A stretch of 64,000 bases of DNA from Paenibacillus oleatilyticus (GCF_018998565.1 NZ_JAHNZO010000001.1:635774-699773), one strand, 5' to 3'; counted from the stretch's first letter, positions 1 to 9,416 are shown. Made by a program: numbers and translations. The notes: a model not told the origin generated them from the letters alone.

Positions 1-424
1 CGAGCGACATGCCGTGGAATCCGCCCATGAACGAAAATACGCCCGTACGCCCCGTCACCTTCCTGGCCAGCTTGATGCTCGCCTCCACCGCATTCGTACC
101 CGTCGGACCGCAAAACTGCATTTTGTACGGATAACGGCCAGGAGCGAGAACTTCCCTCTGGAAGGTTTCAATAAACGCCTGTTTCGCCTTGGTAAACATG
201 TCCAATCCGTGAATAACGCCGTCATTTTCGAGATAGTCCATAATTTTTCGCTTGATATACGCGTTGTTGTGCCCATAATTCAGGGCGCCGGCGCCAGCAA
301 AAAAATCAATATAACGTTTCCCGTTTTCCGCTACCATGACGCTATCTTTAGCGCTGCTATAAACATCTGAAAAGGTTCTGCAATAAGATCGCACATTCGA
401 TTCCCATTCTTCAAATACGTTCAT
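1..424 (-). CDS. Diaminobutyrate--2-oxoglutarate aminotransferase (EctB/Dat family), C-terminus cut by window edge
   Basis: Only the first 141 codons are present; the gene runs off the left edge. The N-terminus reads MNVFEEWESNVRSYCRTF and continues with FFAGAGALNYGHNN and MQFCGPTGTNAVEASIKLAR, the pattern of class III PLP aminotransferases that make L-2,4-diaminobutyrate from aspartate semialdehyde. The ATG follows an AAGGGTGA ribosome site and starts 12 bases after the exporter stop codon, so it is the fifth visible gene of the NRPS operon. In the family the product feeds either ectoine synthesis or non-ribosomal peptides and siderophores. The NRPS neighbour makes the second use more likely here (inference). 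No ectA or ectC is visible. Confidence 0.85.
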   Translation of the reverse strand, partial: MNVFEEWESNVRSYCRTFSDVYSSAKDSVMVAENGKRYIDFFAGAGALNYGHNNAYIKRKIMDYLENDGVIHGLDMFTKAKQAFIETFQREVLAPGRYPYKMQFCGPTGTNAVEASIKLARKVTGRTGVFSFMGGFHGMSL

Positions 425-436
425 AAAGTTTCACCC

Positions 437-2425
437 TTACGCATTGAGATTAGTGGAGAAATGTAATTCCGCCGGCTTTGTGCGTCGAACCTTACGATGT
501 TCAACTTTCTGCAGCTTTCCGAACTCCATTTTGACGAGTTGATCCGCTAAATCGAAATAAGCGTCATCATGGGTAATCGCAATGATGCATTTGCCTTCCT
601 TTTTTAATTCGGGCAGCAGCACCTCATAGAAGTACCGGCGGAACTCCGGGTCCTGGTCGGCCGCCCATTCGTCGTACAGACAAAGCGGTTTATCTTCCAA
701 GTAATTGATGAGAAAAGCAAGCCGTTTTCTTTGTCCGGTAGACAGCTTAACCGTACTGAAAGCATCGTCTTTAACTTCGACCTTGTCTTCAATGCGAAGC
801 AGCTTTAAGTATTCTGCGACCAGAGGGCCTTTCCGTTCCAGGTCAACGCCGTACATTCTCTTAAACAAGTAGAAGTCGCTGAAAATGGTAGAGAAATATT
901 CTCCCAATTGCGCGGACCCGACGGGGCGCCCATTGATGCGAATCTCGCCTTGGGTTGGCGAGTACAACCCTGTGATAAGCTTGGCCAGCGTTGACTTCCC
1001 GCTGCCGTTCCCTCCCGTGATGAATGAGATTTCACTTGAATGAAAGCGAAGATTAATCGGACCTACCATGAACGATTCGCCGTTATCGCCCGTATAGTTG
1101 AAATGGACATCTACCAATTCCAAGGTTACAGGGGTAGTCTGATCGGCACCGGCCAAATCCGAGACATCCGGTTGAGACCTCGGCAAAGCTCCGAGATCAT
1201 GCATAAATTGGTTGATGCGCTGCCAGCTGATTTTCATTTGCATCATATTGGGCATCGCGCCCGATAACACGGTAATAGGCCCGATCATGAACAGGAATAG
1301 ATATACAAAGCTTTGCAGCGTGGCGACATCCAGGCTTTGAAACAGATGCGGGAATAGAAAAACAACCGTTCCGATAATGACAATAAAACTGATCTCACTC
1401 ATGATGGTGACATAGGCAAACTTGACTTCTCCAACAATTCTCCGCTCCATGTAAACGTTGCAGCTAGCTTCGATATCCCCGCGGAACTGGTCGTTTTTCT
1501 TTTTATTGATCGAGAGCTCCTTGGAGCCCCCGACCATATCCTGGATAAAATCGAGAAACATGCTTTGCAGGTCTCTGACGTTCTCCCAAATCGCGTCCAG
1601 CTTTCCGGATTGTCTGTGAAAGATCAGCACAATAAGCCCGAGTACGCAAAACAGAAGCAGCAGCGCATAAGGGTTTAACACCCCTAGATACACAAAACAG
1701 CTGATCAGCGTGATTGAGCTCGTCAACACCGTGATGAGTGTATTCGCGAATTCGCTAATGACTTCCATTTCATTGTTTAAGCTCGAATAGATCCGCCCAC
1801 TCTCGACATTTTCCAATTTCTCGTAGGGAGAACGAAGATAAGTGTCGATCATCGTCATGCGCTTGTCGTAGATGAGCTCGTTCGCAATCGAGATTAGTTT
1901 TTTTCTGACCAATACTTGGGAAATGACGTAAAAGGTCAGCGCCAGCGTGAAATACAGCAGCATTTTGTTTAATTCCGCGCGGCCGCCTGCGACGGCGATA
2001 TTGATGCAGAAGATGATTAACGCATTGCTTACGCCGCCCAGTATACTTAAAGTTCCTAAGTAAAACCACGGCTTTTCGTTTTTCCGGGGAAAATAAGCGA
2101 TCAATACCGCATACACGTAGAAGATCACCATAGCTGCATAGAGGATAATAGCCGCCGGCAGTAGGCTTGGCGGGGCCCATTCCGACAGGCGCTGCCAGGA
2201 TGGATCATGCCCCAGCAGAGCAGGGATTCTATAAATGCCGAATCCCAGACTCGCCATAAAAGTGACAGTCAGCAGGAAGCTTGCCATAGCCCGTCGTCCT
2301 ATGCTCCGATAGGTTCTCGTTTTGCCTGCGATCTGGGCAAGGACGAGGAGCATATAAACCAAAGTGACAAGAGCAAAGCTCCCCGCAAGGCTCATTACGA
2401 TAATCGCAATAGCATCCAAGCTCAT
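437..2425 (-). CDS. Cyclic-peptide-type ABC exporter (SyrD/PvdE-like), permease-ATPase fusion
   Basis: A 662-residue half-transporter with fused ATPase. The N-terminal third holds about three extra hydrophobic segments (residues 5-30, 45-70, 88-112) before the usual six-helix core (about 120-400). The C-terminal ATPase has Walker A GGNGSGKSTL, signature LSTGQRKRLA, Walker B CLYDEWAADQDP and the H-loop ITHDD. The DEWAADQDP form of Walker B and the LSTGQ signature are typical of the family that exports siderophores and cyclic lipopeptides. It begins 20 bases after the NRPS stop with AAGGAGAG as ribosome site, so it most likely exports the peptide of this operon. The 662-residue length exceeds the roughly 550 usual for SyrD/PvdE because of the N-terminal extension. 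Confidence 0.88.
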   Translation of the reverse strand: MSLDAIAIIVMSLAGSFALVTLVYMLLVLAQIAGKTRTYRSIGRRAMASFLLTVTFMASLGFGIYRIPALLGHDPSWQRLSEWAPPSLLPAAIILYAAMVIFYVYAVLIAYFPRKNEKPWFYLGTLSILGGVSNALIIFCINIAVAGGRAELNKMLLYFTLALTFYVISQVLVRKKLISIANELIYDKRMTMIDTYLRSPYEKLENVESGRIYSSLNNEMEVISEFANTLITVLTSSITLISCFVYLGVLNPYALLLLFCVLGLIVLIFHRQSGKLDAIWENVRDLQSMFLDFIQDMVGGSKELSINKKKNDQFRGDIEASCNVYMERRIVGEVKFAYVTIMSEISFIVIIGTVVFLFPHLFQSLDVATLQSFVYLFLFMIGPITVLSGAMPNMMQMKISWQRINQFMHDLGALPRSQPDVSDLAGADQTTPVTLELVDVHFNYTGDNGESFMVGPINLRFHSSEISFITGGNGSGKSTLAKLITGLYSPTQGEIRINGRPVGSAQLGEYFSTIFSDFYLFKRMYGVDLERKGPLVAEYLKLLRIEDKVEVKDDAFSTVKLSTGQRKRLAFLINYLEDKPLCLYDEWAADQDPEFRRYFYEVLLPELKKEGKCIIAITHDDAYFDLADQLVKMEFGKLQKVEHRKVRRTKPAELHFSTNLNA

Positions 2426-2445
2426 ATAGCGACTCTCCTTCGTTT

Positions 2446-5400
2446 TTATAACGAAAATATATGATCGATATCTTCCTGTGAAATATCTGCGGAATCAAAA
2501 TCCGACGGCGTATATTCAGTATGATTCAAGCTCAAGCAGTGCTCCATAATCCGGATGAGGTGCTGGGCGAACAATGCCGCCAGCTTGCTCAGTGCGTCTT
2601 CGGTATAGAGGCCGGCATTCGAGGTGAAGATAACTTGAAGCGTCCCCTCTTCGACGATTGGCGCAATAGCCAGCAAGCCTGTCATCGGCGCGCCCGGGCT
2701 TATCTCCCGGTACTTTCCTTCCTGATCGATGGAGACCCAAGAATAGGAAGGCATATGATCCCAGCTTCTTACGCCCTGAAGGCAAATATCAGGCTGCTCG
2801 GAGAGCCGCAAAACAGGAGAGGCGGACGCATGACGCAGCTGCTCCTTGGCTGCTTTTATTCGTTGGGACATAGACCCGGAAGGATCATGAGTCAGCACCG
2901 GACAGCAGTAGCTTGTAAAGCGGCCCACCGTTCTGGCCGCGTCCAACTGCCCGGCCTGGTCTTGTCGGCCGTCGATCTCGAGCGCTATGTGCATGGGGTT
3001 GCCGTCAGACATGTCGTTCGCGGCAAAAGCGACGGCCATGGCCAGCAAGTCATCCGGTTCCGTGTTGTAACCTTCATTAGCCTTGGACAGCAGCCATTCG
3101 GTATGCAGAGGAGAAAAGTCTTTGACGACGCGGTAACCCGTGCCGGATGCCGAATACTCCTGCTCTTGGTTAACGGCTCCAGATTCCGTAGAGAGCCCGC
3201 TTTGCTTTAATACCCATTCTTGGTAAGAATGCGTCTTAGGCGGCAAGGCAATGGGGGTTCCCCGCCGGATGCTGTCGATCATGCCGGCCAAATCCTCGAT
3301 GATGATTCTCCACGAAGTCGGATCGACAATGAGGCGATGAGCGGCCAACAGCAGCCGTTTTCCTTGTTCGCCCAAATCGAACAAGCATCCTCTGAATAAG
3401 GGTGAGCCGTTCAATTGAATCATGGAATGAATGCGCCCAATATGGCATGCAAGGTGCTCTTCCAAATCGTCAGCATGCACATTCGCGAGATCGATCGATT
3501 CCGGTTTCAGCTCTTCCTTGGTGTAGCGGTCATCGTACCTTAATCCATTCCCTACGATGTCCATAACAAGCCGCAAGGAATCGTGGTGGCGTACCAGCTC
3601 CGTCAGGCACGAGCCCACTTGATGGGTAGACGATTCGCTTGTCAGATGTAAGATGATCGATTCCACGCCTTCCGTCAAAGAAGTGAGAGGAACAACACCT
3701 TGCAAATAACCTTGCTGTTGGCCGGTTCCATTTGCGGTCATCACTTCCGACATCTCCATGAATACAGGGCTGGACAGCATTTCCGCTACTTTGACCGAAA
3801 ATCCGCAATCTTGGAGCTTGTAGGCGATTTGAATCGCTTTAATGGAATCGCCGCCCAAAGCATAGAAGTTATCGTGACGGCCCACTGTTTCCACACCCAG
3901 TACGTCTCTCCAAGCGCCGGCCAACAACAGTTCCTTTTCCGTTTCCGGAGGAGCGAATGCGGCGGACGATTCCTTTTTGAGATCAGGATCGGGCAATTCA
4001 TGCCGGTTGATTTTGCCGTTTTGCGATAAAGGAATGCGATCGAGCTGCACAAAATAGGAAGGCACCATATAGTCGGGCAATATACGGGACAGATGCGCCC
4101 GGAGCGCGCTCGTCTCGATTTCATGGTTAGCCGCATAATAACCGCATAACTGCCTATTCCAATCCCGCCCCGCTCGGGCAAGCACCACCGCTTCCTTGAC
4201 GCCGGGATACTGACGGATTTGAGCTTCGATCTCACCCGGCTCGATCCGATAGCCGCGGATTTTCACTTGATCGTCGCTGCGTCCCAAAATTTCCACCGTG
4301 CCGTTGTGCATGCGCCTTCCAAGATCACCGGTCCTGTACATGCGCTGACCGGGAATGAACGGATTAGGGAGGAAGGCGGCAGCCGTTAAATCAGGACGAT
4401 TGAGGTATCCCCTGCCTACATTGGTCCCGCTAATGCAAATTTCTCCGACCTCGCCGATCCCCCTAAGCTGCATGTCCTTGTTCATGATATACAGACTGGA
4501 ATTATGCAGTGGAGTCCCGATAGGCAGGATCTTATACTGATCCAACGATTCTTTGGTGACCGTGTAAGAAGTGACATCGACGCAGCATTCCGTCGGGCCG
4601 TATATATTCGTGATTTGGGTTTGTTCCATCTGAAAATGCGCATAGAACGCGCGAATGACATCTGAGGAGAGCGGTTCTCCCCCAATAATAAGTCGCTTCA
4701 CGTGAATGGCGTGTCCCCGCGTAGAATCGTCTTGAACCAGCAATTTGATATGCGCCGGCGTCCCGTCGGAAACATCGATTCGATAATGGTTGTAAAAAGC
4801 TAACAATTGCCTGCCGTCTACGCGCGCTTCCTCCGGCACGATATGTAAATGATATCCTCCCAGCAAAGCGGCAAACATTTGCTGCACTGAAGCATCGAAT
4901 ACGAAGGGAGCGACAAGCGCAATATGCAGCGGTTGATCGTCATTGTGGTAGATCGTTTCATGCAGAGTGCCGACCAGGTTGACGACATTCCGGTTTTCAA
5001 TCATGACGCCTTTGGGATAGCCCATTGTGCCTGATGTGTAAATCACATAAGCCAGCTGCTCCGGGTACACGCGAATAGCGGGATTATCCGTGAGCTCCAC
5101 TTTCTGCAAAACGTCATCCACTACCAGCCATTTGCCCGAATATCCTGCGATTTCAAACTGCGCTTTGGTCGAAAGGATGATTTCCAGCGCGCTATCTTGA
5201 ATGATGTAATCGATGCGCTCATTAGGATATGCTGCGGAGATAGGCACATAAGCGCATCCCGCTTTGAGCACTCCAAGAATGGCAATCATCATTTCCAGCG
5301 AGGGCTCCGACAAGATGCCTATGCATTGCTCGGGCTTTACGCCTTGCCCAATAAGACCCCATGCCACTTGATTCGCTTGTTCGTTCAATCTGAGGTAGCT

Positions 5401-6834
5401 TAACGTTTGTTGACCGAACGTTACCGCTTGGCGTTCCGGCGTCCTGTTCACTTGCTCTTCAAACAATTCACTGATCGATTTATGTAGGGGATACTCCGAT
5501 TCCGTACGGTTCATGTCAAAGATAAGCGTTCGCTTCTCTTCTTCACTCACGAGACTAAGATCAGAGACCGTGACAGATTCGTGCTGCATCATGATATCCA
5601 TCAGAAACAGCAGCCGGGTATGCATGAAACGGATTTCTTCGTCCGTAAACAGGTCCGTCTTGTAGTCGTACTCGACTAACAAGCTCCCGTCCAGGGACCA
5701 ATCCTTGATAATAAACTGAAGCGATTCCGCTTGTTTTTCGCTGGTGTATTCCACGAGTTCCAGCGGAACGCCGTTCATTTCTCGTGGAGGCCTCGTGCCA
5801 AGGTAGTTGACGATTACCTCAAACAACGAATCGATTCCTTTTTTCTTGAGTTGTAGATCTTGATGGAGGAGGTTGTATGGATATTTTTGATGCGCGTAGC
5901 ATCTCATTAATTCTTTCTGAACGCTTTGCAATACAGCTAAAATGGACTGCTGCTCGTCGATGTAAATTCGTAGTGGCATGGTACTCGTAAACATACCGAA
6001 CATATTTTTTTCTTGGTGTCCCGAGCGGTTCAAGACAGGGGTGTTAATGATCAAATCATTTTGCTGAACGAACTTATTCAAATAAAGCAGCATCGCACCC
6101 ACGAAGAAGGTGTTCATGGATATCTGATGCCGGTCGGCAAATTGTTTCATTCGCCCGGTTTGTTCAAGACTGAGCTTGAACCTTGTCCGCTTGCTAATCA
6201 TTGAACTCGAACGAATGGGGAAAGCTTCCGGCAAATCCTTGAATCTATCGAGCCAAAATTGCCGGCCTTTCTCAAATCGCTTCGAATTGAGATACGCCTG
6301 CTCATTGTCAATCGAATCCAGGAAGGAGAATTCCACTTCCTTATTCACCGGTTCCCGGGCCGTCAGCTTCTCATACAGCTCGACGATTTGATCGACGATG
6401 ATTTGCGTCAATGATTTGCCGTCAGCAATGATATGGTGAAACCGATAGAAGAATCCTGTATTCTCGTCTGAAATGCGAAACATCGTCATGTGATACAGCG
6501 GCGAATGCTCCAGCCGGAACGGCGCAGCCATTTCCTTCTTCACCCATGCATGGAAAGCCGCTTCTGGCTGATCCTGCTTGCTGAAATCAATAAAATCCAC
6601 AGGCTTTTGCTGCTCAACGACGTATTGATGCGTTTCATTATTGCTATGTCCGATCTGAATACGTATGCCCGGATGTTTGCTAATAAAGATCTGAATGCAC
6701 ATCTCCAAAGTTCTAAAATCAATGCAGCCTTTAAAATGCATCGCAAGAGCAACATTATGAATATTCGAATTCGGGTAGATGTTTTCCACATACCAAATTC
6801 TTTTCTGCGAATTGGTCAACGGCCATTTCGTCAC
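2446..6834 (-). CDS. Non-ribosomal peptide synthetase, single module C-A-T-E, Gln-like A domain, degenerate E domain
   Basis: A 1462-residue NRPS starting at GTG with AAAGGGTGA upstream, 11 bases after the aminotransferase stop. Condensation domain: residues 1-430, with an intact HHIIADG at 133-139. Adenylation domain: about 460-960, with core motifs YTSGTMGYPKG, NIYGPTE, YRTGDLG, GRSDDQVKIRGYRIEPGEIE and NGKINR. The ten specificity positions read by alignment to GrsA are D-A-Q-D-I-G-I-V-D-K, close to the remembered glutamine code D-A-Q-D-L-G-V-V-D-K. Thiolation domain: serine in LGGDSIK near residue 1000. The last 400 residues are an epimerization domain by layout (RTVGRFTS, TSWRIIIEDL, YTPSDFDSADISQED), but the HHxxxD motif reads AHRLIVD with Arg1167 at the catalytic second His. 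A starting C domain implies an upstream donor, and no terminating TE is present, so partner enzymes are expected beyond the left edge. Confidence 0.93.
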   Translation of the reverse strand: MTKWPLTNSQKRIWYVENIYPNSNIHNVALAMHFKGCIDFRTLEMCIQIFISKHPGIRIQIGHSNNETHQYVVEQQKPVDFIDFSKQDQPEAAFHAWVKKEMAAPFRLEHSPLYHMTMFRISDENTGFFYRFHHIIADGKSLTQIIVDQIVELYEKLTAREPVNKEVEFSFLDSIDNEQAYLNSKRFEKGRQFWLDRFKDLPEAFPIRSSSMISKRTRFKLSLEQTGRMKQFADRHQISMNTFFVGAMLLYLNKFVQQNDLIINTPVLNRSGHQEKNMFGMFTSTMPLRIYIDEQQSILAVLQSVQKELMRCYAHQKYPYNLLHQDLQLKKKGIDSLFEVIVNYLGTRPPREMNGVPLELVEYTSEKQAESLQFIIKDWSLDGSLLVEYDYKTDLFTDEEIRFMHTRLLFLMDIMMQHESVTVSDLSLVSEEEKRTLIFDMNRTESEYPLHKSISELFEEQVNRTPERQAVTFGQQTLSYLRLNEQANQVAWGLIGQGVKPEQCIGILSEPSLEMMIAILGVLKAGCAYVPISAAYPNERIDYIIQDSALEIILSTKAQFEIAGYSGKWLVVDDVLQKVELTDNPAIRVYPEQLAYVIYTSGTMGYPKGVMIENRNVVNLVGTLHETIYHNDDQPLHIALVAPFVFDASVQQMFAALLGGYHLHIVPEEARVDGRQLLAFYNHYRIDVSDGTPAHIKLLVQDDSTRGHAIHVKRLIIGGEPLSSDVIRAFYAHFQMEQTQITNIYGPTECCVDVTSYTVTKESLDQYKILPIGTPLHNSSLYIMNKDMQLRGIGEVGEICISGTNVGRGYLNRPDLTAAAFLPNPFIPGQRMYRTGDLGRRMHNGTVEILGRSDDQVKIRGYRIEPGEIEAQIRQYPGVKEAVVLARAGRDWNRQLCGYYAANHEIETSALRAHLSRILPDYMVPSYFVQLDRIPLSQNGKINRHELPDPDLKKESSAAFAPPETEKELLLAGAWRDVLGVETVGRHDNFYALGGDSIKAIQIAYKLQDCGFSVKVAEMLSSPVFMEMSEVMTANGTGQQQGYLQGVVPLTSLTEGVESIILHLTSESSTHQVGSCLTELVRHHDSLRLVMDIVGNGLRYDDRYTKEELKPESIDLANVHADDLEEHLACHIGRIHSMIQLNGSPLFRGCLFDLGEQGKRLLLAAHRLIVDPTSWRIIIEDLAGMIDSIRRGTPIALPPKTHSYQEWVLKQSGLSTESGAVNQEQEYSASGTGYRVVKDFSPLHTEWLLSKANEGYNTEPDDLLAMAVAFAANDMSDGNPMHIALEIDGRQDQAGQLDAARTVGRFTSYCCPVLTHDPSGSMSQRIKAAKEQLRHASASPVLRLSEQPDICLQGVRSWDHMPSYSWVSIDQEGKYREISPGAPMTGLLAIAPIVEEGTLQVIFTSNAGLYTEDALSKLAALFAQHLIRIMEHCLSLNHTEYTPSDFDSADISQEDIDHIFSL

Positions 6835-6847
6835 GGTTACTCACCCT

Positions 6848-7996
6848 TTATGGAGACATTATGTAATGGAAGCTAAAAGATTTGATCCCTTCCGCAAGAA
6901 GTTCCAATGCAGCTTCAGTCGTCTCTATCGGGTACACGGTTGGAACTCGGATATAAGAGCCTGTTCCGCCTTGATAATTGCTTATGGTTGTAATCGCAAA
7001 ACTGTAATTGACCAGCATATAATCTGCAAATAAGTCGATATCGTCCACCGGCAGTTGCACATAGAACTGGGTTCCGCCTCGAGGGACCATATAGCTGATA
7101 CCTTGAAAAGCCGCGAGCTTCGCTTCTATATATTTTTTTCGCGCGGCGATCGTCTCTACCAAATCCCGGTTGCCGCGTTCTAGTAAAAGCTGGGCTTGCT
7201 TTTGCGCTATGCCGCAGATGGCGACACATTCTTGCTCAAAAAAGCCGGCCATACGCCGTATATTTTCCCGGTCCGACATCACCCAACCGATCCGCAGACC
7301 GGGAGAGCCGTAATTTTTGGACATCGAATTTACCGCATAGACGTTTTTCCATACAGAGGTTGCCGCGAGCGGTGTGAACGACTGCGCGCCATCAAAGGTA
7401 AGACTGTCGTAAATCATGTCTGCAACCAGGTTAATCCCCCTGCGTTGAACCAGTTCAGCAAGTTGAGCCAGGGTATTCCGGGAAAGGATGTCTCCGGTCG
7501 GGTTATGGGGCGTGTTGACATAAACCAGGCTCACGTTCGGGTCGGCACATTCCGCTTTAAGCCTCTCGATATCAAGCTCGCCTTGATGCGAAGTAAAATA
7601 CTTAATTGTATAACCATAGCTTTCCAAAATTGTAGCGATGCTTCCCAGTATAGGAGCCTGGCAAAGAGCGACCGCATGAGGCCGGTACAAGGAACGGAAA
7701 ATAAGCGAAAGCCCGTGAAGAGCTCCGTTGGTGACAAGGATCTGGTCCTGCTCAAGCTGCAAGCCGTACATCCCGTTTTCCCGATTGCGAATGGCGTCTA
7801 ACAAAAACGGATAGCCTTCGCAAGGGGCGTATTCGCTGACGAGCGGGAATTCAAATTGCGCTGTAGGCGATTGGGTCTCCCATTGGGGGACATTTTCTAC
7901 CCATACCCGCCATGGCTTCTCCTGCTGAAGACTGACGTATTGCAACCGCTGCTGGAGCAAAGTAAAGGGGCTATCCGAAGTGGTAATCCGCTGCAT
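6848..7996 (-). CDS. PLP-dependent aminotransferase class I/II of the NRPS operon
   Basis: Fold-type I aminotransferase, 382 residues from the ATG at 7996, which has AAGGGGG ten bases upstream and lies four bases after the methyltransferase stop; a longer TTG start at 8029 would overlap that gene. Family motifs: NTPHNPTG substrate/cofactor loop, VADMIYDSL for the Asp/Tyr pair, and the Schiff-base lysine in NSMSKNYGSPGLRIGW. The C-terminal Arg region is GSYIRVPT. The tight link to the ketoacid-methyltransferase-like gene suggests it transaminates the methylated 2-oxo acid, as MrsB does for 3-methylarginine (inference). Alternatives are supply of another non-protein amino acid, or a PLP-dependent arginine oxidase of the MppP type; the standard aminotransferase motifs make the oxidase less likely. 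Confidence 0.85.
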   Translation of the reverse strand: MQRITTSDSPFTLLQQRLQYVSLQQEKPWRVWVENVPQWETQSPTAQFEFPLVSEYAPCEGYPFLLDAIRNRENGMYGLQLEQDQILVTNGALHGLSLIFRSLYRPHAVALCQAPILGSIATILESYGYTIKYFTSHQGELDIERLKAECADPNVSLVYVNTPHNPTGDILSRNTLAQLAELVQRRGINLVADMIYDSLTFDGAQSFTPLAATSVWKNVYAVNSMSKNYGSPGLRIGWVMSDRENIRRMAGFFEQECVAICGIAQKQAQLLLERGNRDLVETIAARKKYIEAKLAAFQGISYMVPRGGTQFYVQLPVDDIDLFADYMLVNYSFAITTISNYQGGTGSYIRVPTVYPIETTEAALELLAEGIKSFSFHYIMSP

Positions 7997-8000
7997 CCGC

Positions 8001-9038
8001 TCATTTCCCCCTTTGTAATAAATAACCAATGGTCAAATCAGTAGAGTCGACATGGTGGTTCACAGTTTCTTTCGCCTTCACGGTGAGATTGAGACGTGCA
8101 AAAAGGTTGTCCCAGTACTTCTCCGTCTCCAAACGCTGACGTGTAAAATAATGCAAAAGATAATAGGGGTTATAGTACGCTTTAGCTAAACCGTGATTCA
8201 TCATGTCCGGGTCGTCGATGCGGTTGTCAACCTCAATAATGATAATATGGATCTCCGGGAAGCGATCCGTGATCTGTGTCAAAAAGCGGATGACGCCCTC
8301 TTCGCCGTCCTGTCCGAGAATTTCGTGCAGTACAAAGCCCAATACGATGAAATCCGGTTCATAATCAAAATCGCCTTCAAAAAACTCGATGGCCGGACTG
8401 CAGGTCAAGCGAATCCGATTCTGCAAACCATACTCCTCCACGAGCTTGACCGCCTCCGCGTAGCCCCCTTCGCTCGGCTCGACTCCCCAAGCCTGGATAT
8501 CAGGGTACAGCTTGCAAAACTCAACCAAATACAGACCGTTTCCGCACCCCAGATCCAAAAGCCGATGACATCCGCCTGGAATGCGGGACATGAGGCTTTG
8601 AGTCAAAGGTATCGCATCGTAATGGCTGATGCCGCAGCTTCCCACCCCTACCTTCATCGAATCGCGACTGGCCCACCCGGAGTTCGCCTTCAGCTTGCCT
8701 CCGACCTGGAGGAACGTTTCCGCATACCCGCCGATCATCATTGTATACCAGCCCCGAAAATCTCCCAGTTCAACCCCTTTTGGGCTTAATCGGAATCGGC
8801 CGTTCTCCTCGATCACAATCTGCTCGTTCTTTGCATATTTGAGAAACCCCTCTAATTTCTCTTCATCCAATTCCAGCCTGTTCGCCAGTTCGCCGACAGA
8901 TGCGGAGCCAGTCTCGACGAGAACGTCGAATAACCCTGTATCAAAGAGATGATAAATACTAACAGCCAGAGTAAAATAGCGGATTGGCTGCGTTGATTCG
9001 ATCAATCGATCTTCCAGTTTAGGCACTACCATTACCAT
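8001..9038 (-). CDS. SAM-dependent methyltransferase, 2-ketoarginine/phenylpyruvate C-methyltransferase-like
   Basis: About 345 residues. An N-terminal winged-helix dimerization part (residues 15-100, YHLFDTGLFDVL...ELANRLELDEEKL) precedes a Rossmann methyltransferase with SAM motif LLDLGCGNGLYLVEF near 165 and the following acidic residue in WGVEPSEGG. VLHEILG and YYLLHYFT supply two histidines placed as in the metal-binding MppJ/MrsA group, which C-methylate 2-oxo acids; this is from memory and is the main reason for the specific guess. An O-methyltransferase of the same fold is the alternative. It is the first gene of the operon. The ATG at 9038 has GGGAG ten bases upstream; TTG at 9044 is also possible. 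Confidence 0.7.
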   Translation of the reverse strand: MVMVVPKLEDRLIESTQPIRYFTLAVSIYHLFDTGLFDVLVETGSASVGELANRLELDEEKLEGFLKYAKNEQIVIEENGRFRLSPKGVELGDFRGWYTMMIGGYAETFLQVGGKLKANSGWASRDSMKVGVGSCGISHYDAIPLTQSLMSRIPGGCHRLLDLGCGNGLYLVEFCKLYPDIQAWGVEPSEGGYAEAVKLVEEYGLQNRIRLTCSPAIEFFEGDFDYEPDFIVLGFVLHEILGQDGEEGVIRFLTQITDRFPEIHIIIIEVDNRIDDPDMMNHGLAKAYYNPYYLLHYFTRQRLETEKYWDNLFARLNLTVKAKETVNHHVDSTDLTIGYLLQRGK

Positions 9039-9138
9039 TTCCAATCATCTCCCGTAAATAGTCGCATAAGCATGGCTCAAAAATGGATATCTGTCACGCT
9101 GGGTTAAACTTTACTTCAGTAATGTTTTCGCAATGTTA

Positions 9139-9177
9139 TTAAACCATGAAGAAATGATTAAGATTTTCATGGTTAAA
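9139..9177. promoter_or_regulatory. Imperfect dyad between the NRPS operon and lysR, candidate LysR operator
   Basis: TTAAACCATGAA (9139-9150) is matched by TTCATGGTTAAA (9166-9177), 11 of 12 positions, with a 15-base spacer. It lies about 100 bp upstream of the methyltransferase start and inside the 440-bp gap between divergent genes, where LysR-type regulators usually bind. A second small dyad TTACTTCAGTAA is at 9111-9122, nearer the methyltransferase. The rest of 9039-9479 shows no reading frame worth calling. Confidence 0.45.
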
Positions 9178-9416
9178 TTATAAAACCAATTCATCACATA
9201 TCCCCCGCACGCCTGAATTTATCTAATAACAAGCTTTTTCTCTCGACTACACTTTACGCGTTCTCAAGACAACAATCGTCGATCCTTGAGGTTGCAATAA
9301 GTATAAGATTCACACGGCGGCGCTGAACTCACAGGCAGCATAGTAAAATGGTCCAAGTGCAACCGCGTGCCGCTCATGACGAACCTGGAGTTCTGGCAAC
9401 GGAACTATTTCATTGA

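Noticed and set aside
1..424. Ectoine biosynthesis locus
   Set aside because: Only the EctB-like start is visible, inside an NRPS operon; no ectA or ectC is seen, though the left edge prevents a final answer.
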